Source: Streptomyces sp. VRA16 Mangrove soil
GTDB lineage: Bacteria > Actinomycetota > Actinomycetes > Streptomycetales > Streptomycetaceae
Assembly: GCF_017377775.1 (NCBI RefSeq)
Contig: NZ_JAFVLN010000015.1
Coordinates: 62,001-126,000 of the forward strand
Reading direction: 5' to 3'
Length of the DNA: 64,000 nucleotides
Positions 6,469 through 15,927 of this stretch are shown here, in pieces (positions within the stretch are counted from its first letter, which is position 1; each line of letters opens with the position of its first letter). A program made the position numbers and the translations under genes. The notes beneath the pieces were generated by a model. The model did no database searches and was not told where the DNA came from. It saw only the letters and a list, made by a program, of their open reading frames with translations.

Positions 6469-9400
6469 GTGCACCTCAAGGCTCTGACCCTGCGCGGGTT
6501 CAAATCGTTCGCCTCGGCCACCACGCTGCGGTTCGAGCCGGGCATCACCTGTGTCGTGGGTCCCAACGGCTCGGGGAAGTCCAACGTTGTCGACGCCCTG
6601 ACCTGGGTGATGGGCGAGCACAGCGCCAAGTCGCTGCGCGGCGGCAAGATGGAGGACGTGATCTTCGCGGGCACCACCGGGCGCCCGCCGCTCGGCCGCG
6701 CCGAGGTCTCCCTCACGATCGACAACTCCGACGGCGCGCTGCCCATCGCGTACGCCGAGGTCACCATCACGCGGATCATGTTCCGCAACGGCGGCAGCGA
6801 ATACCAGATCAACGGCGACACGTGCCGGCTCCTCGACATCCAGGAGCTGCTCTCCGACTCCGGCATCGGCCGCGAGATGCACGTCATCGTCGGGCAGGGC
6901 CAGCTCGACTCCGTCCTGCACGCCGACCCCATGGGCCGCCGCGCCTTCATCGAGGAGGCCGCGGGCGTCCTCAAGCACCGCAAGCGCAAGGAGAAGGCGC
7001 TGCGGAAGCTGGACGCGATGCAGGTCAACCTCTCCCGCGTACAGGACCTGACCGACGAGCTGCGGCGGCAGTTGAAGCCGCTGGGCCGACAGGCCGCCGT
7101 CGCCCGCCGGGCCGCCGTCATCCAGGCCGATCTGCGCGACGCGCGGCTGCGGCTGCTTGCCGACGATCTCGTACGGCTGCGGGAGGCGCTCAGCGCCGAG
7201 GTCGCCGACGAGGCCGAACTGAAGCGGCGCAAGGAGACCGCGGAGGAGGAGCTGAAGAAGGCGCTGCTGCGCGAGGGGCACCTGGAGGACGAAGTACGGC
7301 AGCTGACGCCCCGGCTGCAGCGGGCGCAGCAGACCTGGGTGGAGCTGTCGCAGCTCGCCGAGCGGGTGCGCGGCACGATCTCGCTCGCCGACGCGCGCGT
7401 GAAGAGCGCCACCTCCGCCCCGGCCGAGGAGCGGCGCGGCCGCGACCCCGAGGACCTGGAGCGCGAGGCGGCCCGGGTGCGTGAGCAGGAGGCCGAGCTG
7501 GAGGCCGCCCTCGAAGCGGCACAGATCGCCCTGGAGGAGACGGTCGCCCACCGCGCCGAGCTGGAACGCGAGCTGGCCGTCGAGGAGCGGCGCCTGAAGG
7601 ACGTCGCGCGGGCCATCGCCGACCGCAGGGAAGGGCTCGCCCGGCTGCAGGGGCAGGTCAACGCCGCCCGGTCCCGGGCCGCCTCCGCGCAGGCCGAGAT
7701 CGACCGGCTCGCCTCCGCGCGGGACGAGGCACAGCAGCGGGCCGTCGCCGCGCAGGAGGAGTACGAGCAGCTCAAGGCCGAGGTCGACGGGCTCGACGCC
7801 GGTGACGAGGAGCTCGTGGAGCAGCTGGAGGGCGCCAAGGAGGCGCTGCGCGAGGCCGAGTCCGCGCTGTCGGCCGCCCGGGAGGCCGCCACCTCCGCCG
7901 AGCGCAAGCGGGCCGCGGTCGCCGCCCGGCACGAGGCGCTCGCCCTCGGGCTGCGCCGCAAGGACGGCACGGGCGCGCTGCTCGGAGCGAAGGAGCGGCT
8001 GAACGGGCTGCTCGGTCCCGCCGCCGAGCTGCTGTCGGTGGCGCCGGGGTTCGAGGTGCCGGTCGCGGCCGCGTTCGGGGCCGCGGCCGACGCCATCGCC
8101 GTCACCTCGCCGAGCGCCGCTGCCGAAGCGATTCGCCTGCTGCGCAAGCAGGACGCGGGGCGCGCGGCCCTGCTCCTGGCGACGGAGACCGACCCGGCGC
8201 AGGAGGCGGCACGGCCGGGCAGCCCGCCGTACGCCGCCGAACTGGTGCGCGGACCGGCCGAGCTGATGCCGGCCGTCCGCAGGCTGCTGCGCGACATCGT
8301 GGTCGTGGGGACGCTGGAGGACGCCGAGGACCTCGTCTACGCGCGGCCCGAGCTGACCGCCGTGACCGCCGAGGGCGATCTGCTCGGCGCGCACTTCGCG
8401 CACGGCGGGTCCGCCGGGGCGCCCAGCCTCCTCGAAGTACAGGCATCCGTCGACGAGGCGGCGGCCGAGCTGGAGCAACTGGCCGCCCAGTGCGAGGAGT
8501 TGGCCGAGATCCAGTACACGGCCGGCGAGCGGCGCAAGGAATGCGCCGCGCTCGTCGAGGAGCTGGGGCAGCGCCAGCGCGCCATAGAGCGCGAGCGCTC
8601 GGGGCGGGCCCAGCAGCTCGGGCGGCTCGCCGGGCAGGCGCGCGGCGCCGTGGGCGAGGCCGAGCGCAGCGCGGCGGCCGCGGCCAAGGCGCAGGACGCG
8701 CTGGAGAAGGCCGCCATGGACGCCGAGGAGCTGGCCGAGCGGCTCGCCGTCGCCGAGGAGCAAGCCCCCTTCGGGGACGGAGGGGACGAGGAGCCGGACA
8801 CCTCGGTACGCGACCGGCTGGGCGCCGACGGGGCCAACGCGCGCCAGACCGAGATGGAGGCGCGCCTCCAGGTGCGTACGCACGAGGAGCGGGTGAAGGG
8901 GCTCGCGGGACGGGCCGACTCGCTCGACCGGGCGGCCCGCGCCGAACGCGAGGCACGCGCGCGTGCCGAGCGGCAGCGGGCCCGTCTCCAGTACGAGGCC
9001 GCGGTCGCCGAGGCCGTGGCGTCCGGCGCCCGGCAGCTGCTCGCGCACGTCGAGGTGTCCATCGCGCGCGCCGACGAGGAGCGGGCCCTCGCCGAGCAGG
9101 CCAAGGCCGTACGGGAGCAGGAACTGGTCGCCGAGCGGACCCGTGGCCGCGATCTCAAGGCGGAACTCGACAAGCTGACTGATTCGGTTCACCGAGGCGA
9201 GGTACTAGGAGCGGAGAAGCGGCTGCGGATCGAGCAGCTGGAGACCAAGGCGCTGGAGGAACTCGGTGTCGAACCGGCGGGGCTCGTCGCGGACTACGGT
9301 CCCGACCGGCCCGTGCCGCCCTCGCTCCCCGCCGAGGGCGAGGAGCTGCCGGAGGACCCGGAGCACCCGCGCAACCAGCCGCGGCCGTTCGTCCGTTCGG

Positions 9401-10038
9401 AGCAGGAGAAGCGCCTGAAGTCCGCCGAGCGCGCCTACCAGCAGCTCGGCAAGGTCAATCCCCTTGCGCTGGAGGAGTTCGCGGCACTGGAGGAGCGCCA
9501 CAAGTTCCTCAGTGAGCAGCTGGAGGACCTGAAGAAGACCCGCACCGACCTGCTTCAAGTGGTGAAGGAGGTCGACGAGCGCGTCGAGCAGGTCTTCACC
9601 GAGGCGTACCGGGACACCGCGAGGGAGTTCGAGGGCGTCTTCGGCCGGCTGTTCCCGGGGGGTGAGGGACGGCTGATCCTGACCGATCCCGACAACATGC
9701 TCACCACGGGCGTGGACGTCGAGGCACGGCCGCCGGGCAAGAAGGTCAAGCGGCTCAGCCTGCTCTCCGGCGGTGAGCGGTCGCTGACCGCCGTGGCGCT
9801 GCTCGTCTCCATCTTCAAGGCGCGGCCCAGCCCGTTCTACGTGATGGACGAGGTCGAGGCAGCCCTCGACGACACCAACCTGCAGCGGCTCATCCGCATC
9901 ATGCAGGAGCTGCAGGAGGCCTCGCAGCTCATCGTGATCACGCACCAGAAGCGCACGATGGAGGTCGCCGACGCGCTGTACGGCGTCTCCATGCAGGGCG
10001 ACGGGGTGTCGAAGGTGATCAGCCAGCGCCTCAGGTAG
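6469..10038 (+). CDS. smc: Chromosome segregation protein SMC
   Basis: This 1189-residue structural maintenance of chromosomes ATPase forms a ring with ScpA and ScpB that organises and segregates the nucleoid, which matters especially in sporulating hyphae. The N-terminal Walker A reads GPNGSGKSN near residue 31. Two long coiled-coil arms flank a hinge around residues 500-660. The C-terminal ABC signature LSGGERSLTA is near residue 1099 and Walker B FYVMDEVEAALDD near 1123. GTG 6469 gives the typical N-terminus MHLKALTLRGFKSFA; the frame is open further upstream but without family similarity. Confidence 0.98.
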   Translation: MHLKALTLRGFKSFASATTLRFEPGITCVVGPNGSGKSNVVDALTWVMGEHSAKSLRGGKMEDVIFAGTTGRPPLGRAEVSLTIDNSDGALPIAYAEVTITRIMFRNGGSEYQINGDTCRLLDIQELLSDSGIGREMHVIVGQGQLDSVLHADPMGRRAFIEEAAGVLKHRKRKEKALRKLDAMQVNLSRVQDLTDELRRQLKPLGRQAAVARRAAVIQADLRDARLRLLADDLVRLREALSAEVADEAELKRRKETAEEELKKALLREGHLEDEVRQLTPRLQRAQQTWVELSQLAERVRGTISLADARVKSATSAPAEERRGRDPEDLEREAARVREQEAELEAALEAAQIALEETVAHRAELERELAVEERRLKDVARAIADRREGLARLQGQVNAARSRAASAQAEIDRLASARDEAQQRAVAAQEEYEQLKAEVDGLDAGDEELVEQLEGAKEALREAESALSAAREAATSAERKRAAVAARHEALALGLRRKDGTGALLGAKERLNGLLGPAAELLSVAPGFEVPVAAAFGAAADAIAVTSPSAAAEAIRLLRKQDAGRAALLLATETDPAQEAARPGSPPYAAELVRGPAELMPAVRRLLRDIVVVGTLEDAEDLVYARPELTAVTAEGDLLGAHFAHGGSAGAPSLLEVQASVDEAAAELEQLAAQCEELAEIQYTAGERRKECAALVEELGQRQRAIERERSGRAQQLGRLAGQARGAVGEAERSAAAAAKAQDALEKAAMDAEELAERLAVAEEQAPFGDGGDEEPDTSVRDRLGADGANARQTEMEARLQVRTHEERVKGLAGRADSLDRAARAEREARARAERQRARLQYEAAVAEAVASGARQLLAHVEVSIARADEERALAEQAKAVREQELVAERTRGRDLKAELDKLTDSVHRGEVLGAEKRLRIEQLETKALEELGVEPAGLVADYGPDRPVPPSLPAEGEELPEDPEHPRNQPRPFVRSEQEKRLKSAERAYQQLGKVNPLALEEFAALEERHKFLSEQLEDLKKTRTDLLQVVKEVDERVEQVFTEAYRDTAREFEGVFGRLFPGGEGRLILTDPDNMLTTGVDVEARPPGKKVKRLSLLSGGERSLTAVALLVSIFKARPSPFYVMDEVEAALDDTNLQRLIRIMQELQEASQLIVITHQKRTMEVADALYGVSMQGDGVSKVISQRLR

Positions 10039-10098
10039 CTCCCGAGCGGGCTCCGGCGCGGTGGTCGACGTGCGTCAGCCGCATCTATCAATCTTCAA

Positions 10099-10180
10099 GA
10101 GTTGAACTCAAGGCGACACTCTCATGCGCAAAAACTAGAGGAGCCCCGCCTATTGACTTCGAAACTTGAACACATAGTCT
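10099..10180 (+). promoter_or_regulatory. Promoter and dyad upstream of the glucose permease
   Basis: A good sigma-70-type promoter is visible: TTGACT at 10153-10158, a 16-bp spacer and TAGTCT at 10175-10180. A perfect small dyad GAGTT-G-AACTC lies upstream at 10099-10109, and a related AACTTGAACAC lies within the promoter spacer at about 10162-10172. The repeated TTGAAC core suggests two operator half-sites for a sugar-responsive regulator. The leader to the GTG at 10288 is about 100 bases. Confidence 0.55.
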
Positions 10181-10287
10181 CTGCAGCGTTGCTTTTACCT
10201 TCAGGTGGTGGGCGTCGTGAAGTTGTGCGCCACTGGAAGGGCTCGCCCCCACCCCCGGCAGCGAAGCCGGTGGCCCGAGGAGTACAC

Positions 10288-11703
10288 GTGACCGACACAG
10301 CGCCACCTCAGTCCGGAGCCCGGCAAGCTCAGCCCGAGCACCTGGGGCATGTCATCTTCATCGCGGCGGCCGCGGCGATGGGCGGTTTCCTGTTCGGCTA
10401 CGACAGTTCCGTGATCAACGGCGCTGTCGAGGCCATCCGCGACCGGTACGACATCGGTTCCGCCGCGCTCGCGCAGGTCATCGCCATCGCGCTGATCGGC
10501 TGTGCCATCGGTGCCGCGACCGCGGGACGGATCGCGGACCGTATCGGCCGTATCCGCTGCATGCAGATCGCGGCGGTCCTGTTCACCGTCAGCGCCGTGG
10601 GTTCGGCGCTGCCGTTCGCGCTGTGGGACCTGGCGTTCTGGCGGATCGTGGGTGGTTTCGCGATCGGTATGGCGTCGGTGATCGGCCCGGCCTACATCGC
10701 CGAGGTCGCCCCGCCCGCCTACCGCGGCCGGCTCGGCTCCTTCCAGCAGGCCGCGATCGTCGTCGGCATCGCCATCTCCCAGCTCGTCAACTGGGGTCTG
10801 CTGAACGCCGCGGGCGGTGACCAGCGCGGCCAGCTGATGGGCCTGGAGGCCTGGCAGGTCATGCTCGGCGTGATGGTCATCCCGGCCGCCCTGTACGGGC
10901 TGCTGTCCTTCGCGATCCCCGAGTCGCCGCGCTACCTGATCTCCGCCGGCAAGGTCGACAGGGCCAAGGAGGTCCTCGAAGAGGTCGAGGGCAAGGAGAT
11001 CAACCTCGACGCGCGCGTGGCCGAGATCGAGCACGCCATGCGCAGCGAGCACAAGTCCACGTTCAAGGACCTGCTGGGCGGCAGCTTCTTCTTCAAGCCG
11101 ATCGTCTGGATCGGTATCGGCCTCTCCGTCTTCCAGCAGTTCGTCGGCATCAACGTCGCGTTCTACTACTCCTCGACGCTGTGGCAGTCGGTCGGTGTCG
11201 ACCCGACGGACTCGTTCTTCTACTCGTTCACGACGTCGATCATCAACATCATCGGTACCGTCGTCGCGATGATCTTCGTGGACCGGATCGGCCGCAAGCC
11301 GCTGGCCCTGATCGGTTCGGTCGGCATGGTGATCGGTCTGGCCCTGGAGGCCTGGGCGTTCAGCTACGACCTGGTGGACGGCAAGCTGCCGAGCACCCAG
11401 GGCTGGGTCGCCCTGGTCGCGGCGCACTTCTTCGTCTTCTTCTTCGCCATGTCGTGGGGTGTCGTCGTCTGGGTCTTCCTCGGCGAGATGTTCCCGAACA
11501 ACATCCGCGCCGCGGCGCTCGGCGTGGCCGCCTCGGCCCAGTGGCTGGCCAACTGGGCGATCACCGCGAGCTTCCCGTCGCTGTCCGACTGGAACCTCTC
11601 CGCGACGTACATCATCTACACCGTCTTCGCCGCGCTCTCCATCCCCTTCGTGCTCAAGTTCGTCAAGGAGACCAAGGGCAAGGCACTGGAGGAGATGGGC
11701 TGA
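10288..11703 (+). CDS. glcP: Glucose permease, MFS sugar:proton symporter
   Basis: This 471-residue major facilitator transporter has 12 predicted membrane segments and sugar-porter signatures: FLFGYDSSVINGA in helix 1, GRIADRIGRIR after helix 2, PESPRYLI before the central loop, QQFVGINVAFYYS in helix 7 and the terminal VKETKGKALEEM. It closely resembles GlcP, the main glucose uptake system of S. coelicolor, which is a proton symporter rather than a PTS. The GTG at 10288 is chosen because GAGGAG at 10277-10282 precedes it; the longer open frame crosses the promoter. A strong hairpin follows the gene. Confidence 0.93.
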   Translation: MTDTAPPQSGARQAQPEHLGHVIFIAAAAAMGGFLFGYDSSVINGAVEAIRDRYDIGSAALAQVIAIALIGCAIGAATAGRIADRIGRIRCMQIAAVLFTVSAVGSALPFALWDLAFWRIVGGFAIGMASVIGPAYIAEVAPPAYRGRLGSFQQAAIVVGIAISQLVNWGLLNAAGGDQRGQLMGLEAWQVMLGVMVIPAALYGLLSFAIPESPRYLISAGKVDRAKEVLEEVEGKEINLDARVAEIEHAMRSEHKSTFKDLLGGSFFFKPIVWIGIGLSVFQQFVGINVAFYYSSTLWQSVGVDPTDSFFYSFTTSIINIIGTVVAMIFVDRIGRKPLALIGSVGMVIGLALEAWAFSYDLVDGKLPSTQGWVALVAAHFFVFFFAMSWGVVVWVFLGEMFPNNIRAAALGVAASAQWLANWAITASFPSLSDWNLSATYIIYTVFAALSIPFVLKFVKETKGKALEEMG

Positions 11704-11772
11704 CCCGCCCGAACTCCCCGCAGGACCCGGGGAGACGGCCTTCAGACCCCGCTGTCGTCTCCCCGATGACCC

Positions 11773-11800
11773 CGCCGCCCCCTCCCGCGAGGGGGCGGCG
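11773..11800. terminator. Hairpin terminator after glcP
   Basis: A perfect 12-bp GC-rich stem (CGCCGCCCCCTC 11773-11784, GAGGGGGCGGCG 11789-11800) with a four-base loop lies about 70 bases after the glcP stop and 73 bases before the end of the convergent oxidoreductase gene. There is no T-run, as is common in Streptomyces, and the symmetry would let it act in both directions. Confidence 0.7.
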
Positions 11801-11872
11801 TCGTCGTTCCCCGGGACGCACCGGATCACGACGCCGCCACCGTTCCCGAGGCCGCCCGAGAAGATCACGTGG

Positions 11873-12847
11873 TCAGCCGGGGGACAGCGCGGGCAGTACC
11901 TGCTCCGCGAAGAGCCTGAGGCTGCGCCAGCCCTCCTCCACCGGCATCCCGCCCGACAAGGGGTGCAGTACGTAGTTGTCGAGGCCCTGCGCCACGCACT
12001 GCTCGGGCGTGAGGATCCGGTAGACGCCCTCGGCACGCAGCTCCTCGACCGTCGAGGCCCCGGACTTCACCGCCGACTTGATGTCCCCGGACTGCCAGGA
12101 CGCGTACGTCCGCGCCTCGTGCAGGAAGTGCTCGCCGTACGCGGCCCAGGTGCGGTCCGGGTCCTCGGAGAGGTGGAGGAGCGGGGTGGTCTCGGCGGGC
12201 ATCATGGTCCAGCCCTCGGTCCCGTACTCGATGAGCTTCTCCTTGTAGTACGCCTCCAGTTCGGGCAGGTGCGCGCTCGGGAAGAGGGGCAGACCGAGGC
12301 GGGCCGCACGGCGTGCGGCCGCCTGCGAGGAGCCGCCGACCAGGAGGAGGGGGTGGGGGCGGGTGAGCGGGCGCGGGGTGACCCGGACCGTGCGGCCCCG
12401 GTAGCTGAACTCCTCGCCGGTCCACGCCTGCAGAAGCGTTTCGAGCAGCTCGTCCTGGAGCCTGCCGCGCCGCTTCCACTCCACGTCGAACTGCGCGTAC
12501 TCCTCGGGGCGGTAGCCGATCCCCGCCACCGTCACGAGCCGGCCGCCGCTGACGAGGTCGAGCACGGCGATGTCCTCGGCCAGGCGCAGCGGGTCGTGCA
12601 GCGGGCCGATGATGGCGGAGACGGTGACCGCGATGCGGCGGGTGGCGCCGAAGACCGCGCCCGCGAAGGTGAACGGGGACGGCAGCCAGTTGTTGGCGAC
12701 GCCGTGGTGCTCCTCGGTCTGCACGGTGTCGATGCCGCGCTCGTCGGCGTACGCCGCCATCTCCACGGCCGCCCGGTAGCGGACGCTGAGCGACTCGGGC
12801 GAGCCGACGGGATCGACCAGGTTGAACCGTACGACGGAGACGGGCAT
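11873..12847 (-). CDS. LLM-class (bacterial luciferase-like) flavin-dependent oxidoreductase
   Basis: This 324-residue protein has the TIM-barrel luciferase-like monooxygenase pattern: VRFNLVDPV at the first strand, a TEEHHG motif, LPSPFTFAGAVFGATRRIAV, DPLRLAEDIAVLDLVSGGRL and GIGYRPEEYAQF. Such enzymes use reduced FMN or F420. I cannot tell which cofactor or substrate applies. ATG 12847 is chosen because the AAGGGGGA ribosome binding site precedes it by a normal distance; an upstream GTG would place that site inside the gene. It lies 68 bases downstream of an NCS1 permease gene on the same strand and is likely cotranscribed with it. Confidence 0.85.
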   Translation of the reverse strand: MPVSVVRFNLVDPVGSPESLSVRYRAAVEMAAYADERGIDTVQTEEHHGVANNWLPSPFTFAGAVFGATRRIAVTVSAIIGPLHDPLRLAEDIAVLDLVSGGRLVTVAGIGYRPEEYAQFDVEWKRRGRLQDELLETLLQAWTGEEFSYRGRTVRVTPRPLTRPHPLLLVGGSSQAAARRAARLGLPLFPSAHLPELEAYYKEKLIEYGTEGWTMMPAETTPLLHLSEDPDRTWAAYGEHFLHEARTYASWQSGDIKSAVKSGASTVEELRAEGVYRILTPEQCVAQGLDNYVLHPLSGGMPVEEGWRSLRLFAEQVLPALSPG

Positions 12848-12915
12848 GGAAAAGTCCCCCTTCACGCTGGCTCGGGATCGGGCTCGGGTGAAGGGGGACG
12901 GTAGCTGACGGAGCG

Positions 12916-14364
12916 TCAGACCGCTATGGCCTCGGGCTCCTGGGGCTCCGCGGCCGGAGCCTTCGTGGTGTCCGCCGGCTTCGGCAGCGCCAGGTACAGC
13001 AGGCCGGAGACGACGATCGTGACGACCCAGCCGAGGCCGTACTCACCGATGAAGTTGTTCGTGGCGAGCGGTCCGGTGAACCAGTCCGACGACGTGAACA
13101 GCAGGCCCGCGCCGAGGCCGACCGCCCAGGCGATCACGGCCGCGGGGGAGAAGCCGCCCTTGTACCAGTAGGCGCTGGTGCGGGTGGTGTCGAGCATGGC
13201 CGCGCCGTCGTAGTGCCTGCGCGTGAACATGTCCGCGCCGAAGACGCCGACCCAGGCGGAGAAGGCGACCGCGAGCAGCGACAGGAAGGCGATGAACGAG
13301 CCCATGAAGCTGGTCGCGACCAGCATCAGAATCGCGCCGAAGACCAGCGAGATGAGGGCGTTGATCGAGACGGCCCAGTGGCGCGGGATCTTGAAGCCGA
13401 GCGTCTGCGCGGTGAAGCCGGCCGAGTACATCGACATCGCGTTGATCAGCAGCATGCCGACCAGCGAGATCAGCAGGTACGGCACCGCGATCCAGGTCGG
13501 CAGCAGCTCGCCCAGGAAGGAGACCGGGTCGGAGGCCGAGGCCAGGTCCGGCGTGGAGACCGCCATGACGGCGCCCATCAGGACCATCGGGAGCACGACG
13601 ATGCCCGCGCCGCCGATCGAGGTGCCGACGATCGCCTTGGAGGAGGCGGTGCGCGGCAGGTAGCGGGTGAAGTCGGGGGAGGACGGGATCCAGCTGACGC
13701 CGCCGGCGGCGATCATGCCGATGCCCGCGACCATCAGGGACGTCGAGCCGGCGGGCTGGTCGAAGACCTTCGACCAGTCGGTGTTGATGATCAGGTAGAC
13801 CAGGACGAGCACCGAGAAGAGGCCGAAGAGGTACGTCGCGTACTTGTTGCACTTCTGCACGGCGTTGATGCCGAGGCCCGAGATCGCGAACGTGGCGACC
13901 ACGAACGCGAACAGGGTGACGATCACCAGGGCGTTGTTCTTGCTGATGCCGAACAGGATGTCCAGGATGGTCAGGACCGCGTACGCACCCGTGACCGCGT
14001 TGATCGTCTCCCAGCCCCAGCGGGCGACCCAGATCAGCGAACCGGGCAGCAGGTTGCCGCGCTGGCCGAAGACCGCGCGGGACAGGGCCATGCCGGGAGC
14101 GCCGCCGCGCTTGCCCGCGATGCCGATCAGGCCGACCAGGCCGTACGACACGATGGGCGCCGCGATCGCGACGACGATCGCCTGCCAGAAGTTGAGCTTG
14201 TAGGCCACGACGAGGCTCGCGCCCATCGTGAGCAGCAGCACGCTGATGTTCGCGCCGACCCACGTCGGGAAGAGATCGCGGGTCTTGGCGGTGCGCTCGG
14301 AATCGGGAACGGGCTCGAGGCCGCGCGTTTCCAGTGCGCCTTCGGATTCGGCGGTCTTGGTCAT
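12916..14364 (-). CDS. NCS1-family cytosine/purine/allantoin-type permease
   Basis: This 482-residue membrane protein has about 12 hydrophobic segments and NCS1 motifs: LFPTWVGANISV near the first helix, GKRGGAPGMALSRAVFG, WGWETINAVTGA and the cytosolic motif WIPSSPDFTRYLPR. NCS1 transporters import nucleobases, hydantoins or vitamins by sodium or proton symport. The substrate is not determined; similarity to the CodB-type subgroup is an impression. The downstream flavin-dependent oxidoreductase suggests uptake followed by oxidation of a nitrogen heterocycle, but that is inference. Confidence 0.88.
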   Translation of the reverse strand: MTKTAESEGALETRGLEPVPDSERTAKTRDLFPTWVGANISVLLLTMGASLVVAYKLNFWQAIVVAIAAPIVSYGLVGLIGIAGKRGGAPGMALSRAVFGQRGNLLPGSLIWVARWGWETINAVTGAYAVLTILDILFGISKNNALVIVTLFAFVVATFAISGLGINAVQKCNKYATYLFGLFSVLVLVYLIINTDWSKVFDQPAGSTSLMVAGIGMIAAGGVSWIPSSPDFTRYLPRTASSKAIVGTSIGGAGIVVLPMVLMGAVMAVSTPDLASASDPVSFLGELLPTWIAVPYLLISLVGMLLINAMSMYSAGFTAQTLGFKIPRHWAVSINALISLVFGAILMLVATSFMGSFIAFLSLLAVAFSAWVGVFGADMFTRRHYDGAAMLDTTRTSAYWYKGGFSPAAVIAWAVGLGAGLLFTSSDWFTGPLATNNFIGEYGLGWVVTIVVSGLLYLALPKPADTTKAPAAEPQEPEAIAV

Positions 14365-14615
14365 AGCGGTGGGGTTCCGTGCCTCTCGCTCGGCTCAGAC
14401 GTGGGGGACGGGAGAGCCGGTGGGGGTGGGGGCCTGTCGGACCTGCGGGGGTCCTGGTGGTGCCGGTCGTGTCGATCGCGTTGGACTCTACGCGCGTTGA
14501 TGCAACCTCTTCCATCGTACTTTAGTCCGAGTCATACCCTCCAGTGACCTTTGTCCTTTGGAGGAAGCAACGAGAACGGCCCCGGCCGGGTCCCATGGCT
14601 GATACTGGACGAGTT

Positions 14616-15839
14616 ATGGAAATCGTCATCCTTGCTGTAGTCATCGCCGTGGTCGTGATCGGCGCGGTCAGCGGGCTGGTGGTCAGCGGACGCAAGAAGA
14701 AGCAGCTTCCGCCGGCCCCTCCGTCGACGCCCGACATCACCGCCGCCCCGCCCGCCGAGCCGCATGTCGGCGACGAGGCCGAGACGCCGCGCGACGAAGC
14801 GCGGCGCACGATCGAGGAGGTGGATCTCCCGCTCGTCGAACCGTCGGCCTCGGCCCCGGTCGTCGTCGAGGAACCGCCGGCCCCGGCCGCTCCCGAGATC
14901 GAGGTCCCGGAGCCGACCGCGGGCCGCCTGGTGCGGCTGCGCGCCCGCCTCTCCCGCTCGCAGAACGCGCTCGGCAAGGGGCTGCTCACGCTCCTGTCGC
15001 GCGAGCACCTGGACGAGGACACCTGGGAGGAGATCGAGGACACCCTCCTCACCGCCGACGTCGGCGTCCAGCCCACCCAGGAGCTGGTCGAGAACCTGCG
15101 CGAGCGCGTGAAGGTGCTCGGCACCCGCACCCCCGAGGAACTGCGCGGCCTGCTCCGCGAGGAGCTGCTCAAGCTGCTCGTCCCCGAGTTCGACCGGTCC
15201 GTGAAGACGGACGGGAACATCGACGGGGCCACTCCGGGCATCGTCATGGTCGTCGGGGTCAACGGCACCGGCAAGACCACCACCACCGGCAAGCTCGCGC
15301 GCGTGCTCGTCGCCGACGGCAAGAACGTGGTGCTCGGCGCAGCAGATACGTTCCGCGCGGCCGCCGCCGACCAGCTGCAGACGTGGGGCGAGCGCGTCGG
15401 CGCCCGCACCGTGCGCGGCCCCGAGGGCGGCGACCCGGCGTCCATCGCCTTCGACGCCGTCAAGGAGGGCATCGAGGAGGGCGCGGACGTCGTCCTCATC
15501 GACACCGCGGGCCGGCTGCACACCAAGACCGGCCTGATGGACGAGCTCGGCAAGGTCAAGCGCGTCGTCGAGAAGCACGCCCCGCTCGACGAGGTGCTGC
15601 TCGTCCTCGACGCGACGACCGGGCAGAACGGCCTGGTTCAGGCCCGCGTCTTCGCCGAGGTCGTCGACATCAGCGGCATCGTGCTGACCAAGCTCGACGG
15701 CACGGCCAAGGGCGGCATCGTCATCGCCGTCCAGCGTGAGCTGGGCGTCCCGGTGAAGCTCGTGGGCCTGGGCGAGGGTCCCGACGACCTCGCGCCGTTC
15801 GAGCCCGAGGCATTCGTGGACGCGCTGATCGGGGACTGA
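14616..15839 (+). CDS. ftsY: Signal recognition particle receptor FtsY
   Basis: This 407-residue SRP GTPase receives ribosome-SRP complexes at the membrane and passes them to SecYEG. An N-terminal hydrophobic helix (EIVILAVVIAVVVIGAVSG) anchors it, as in other actinobacteria. An acidic Pro/Ala/Glu-rich A region follows, then the NG domain with G1 GVNGTGKTTTTGKLA (about residue 214), DTFRAAAADQL, DTAGRLHTK and TKLDGTAKGG. ATG 14616 begins directly at the membrane helix. Its partner ffh lies 8 kb downstream. Confidence 0.97.
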   Translation: MEIVILAVVIAVVVIGAVSGLVVSGRKKKQLPPAPPSTPDITAAPPAEPHVGDEAETPRDEARRTIEEVDLPLVEPSASAPVVVEEPPAPAAPEIEVPEPTAGRLVRLRARLSRSQNALGKGLLTLLSREHLDEDTWEEIEDTLLTADVGVQPTQELVENLRERVKVLGTRTPEELRGLLREELLKLLVPEFDRSVKTDGNIDGATPGIVMVVGVNGTGKTTTTGKLARVLVADGKNVVLGAADTFRAAAADQLQTWGERVGARTVRGPEGGDPASIAFDAVKEGIEEGADVVLIDTAGRLHTKTGLMDELGKVKRVVEKHAPLDEVLLVLDATTGQNGLVQARVFAEVVDISGIVLTKLDGTAKGGIVIAVQRELGVPVKLVGLGEGPDDLAPFEPEAFVDALIGD

Positions 15840-15865
15840 CACCGACGGCGACGCCGACAACGAAG

Positions 15866-15895
15866 AGTGCGGGGAACCTCCGGGTTCCCCGCACT
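15866..15895. terminator. Bidirectional terminator between ftsY and the primase-like gene
   Basis: A perfect 13-bp stem (AGTGCGGGGAACC 15866-15878, GGTTCCCCGCACT 15883-15895) with a TCCG loop lies between two convergent genes. It is followed by TCGCTGTTTCGG on the plus strand. Confidence 0.8.
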
Positions 15896-15927
15896 TCGCT
15901 GTTTCGGTGGGCCTGCTCCGGGTGCGG

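Noticed and set aside
6409..9192. 927-codon open frame on the minus strand across smc
   Set aside because: It lies fully antisense to smc, has no family similarity and reflects third-position GC bias. Long antisense frames are expected in Streptomyces DNA.
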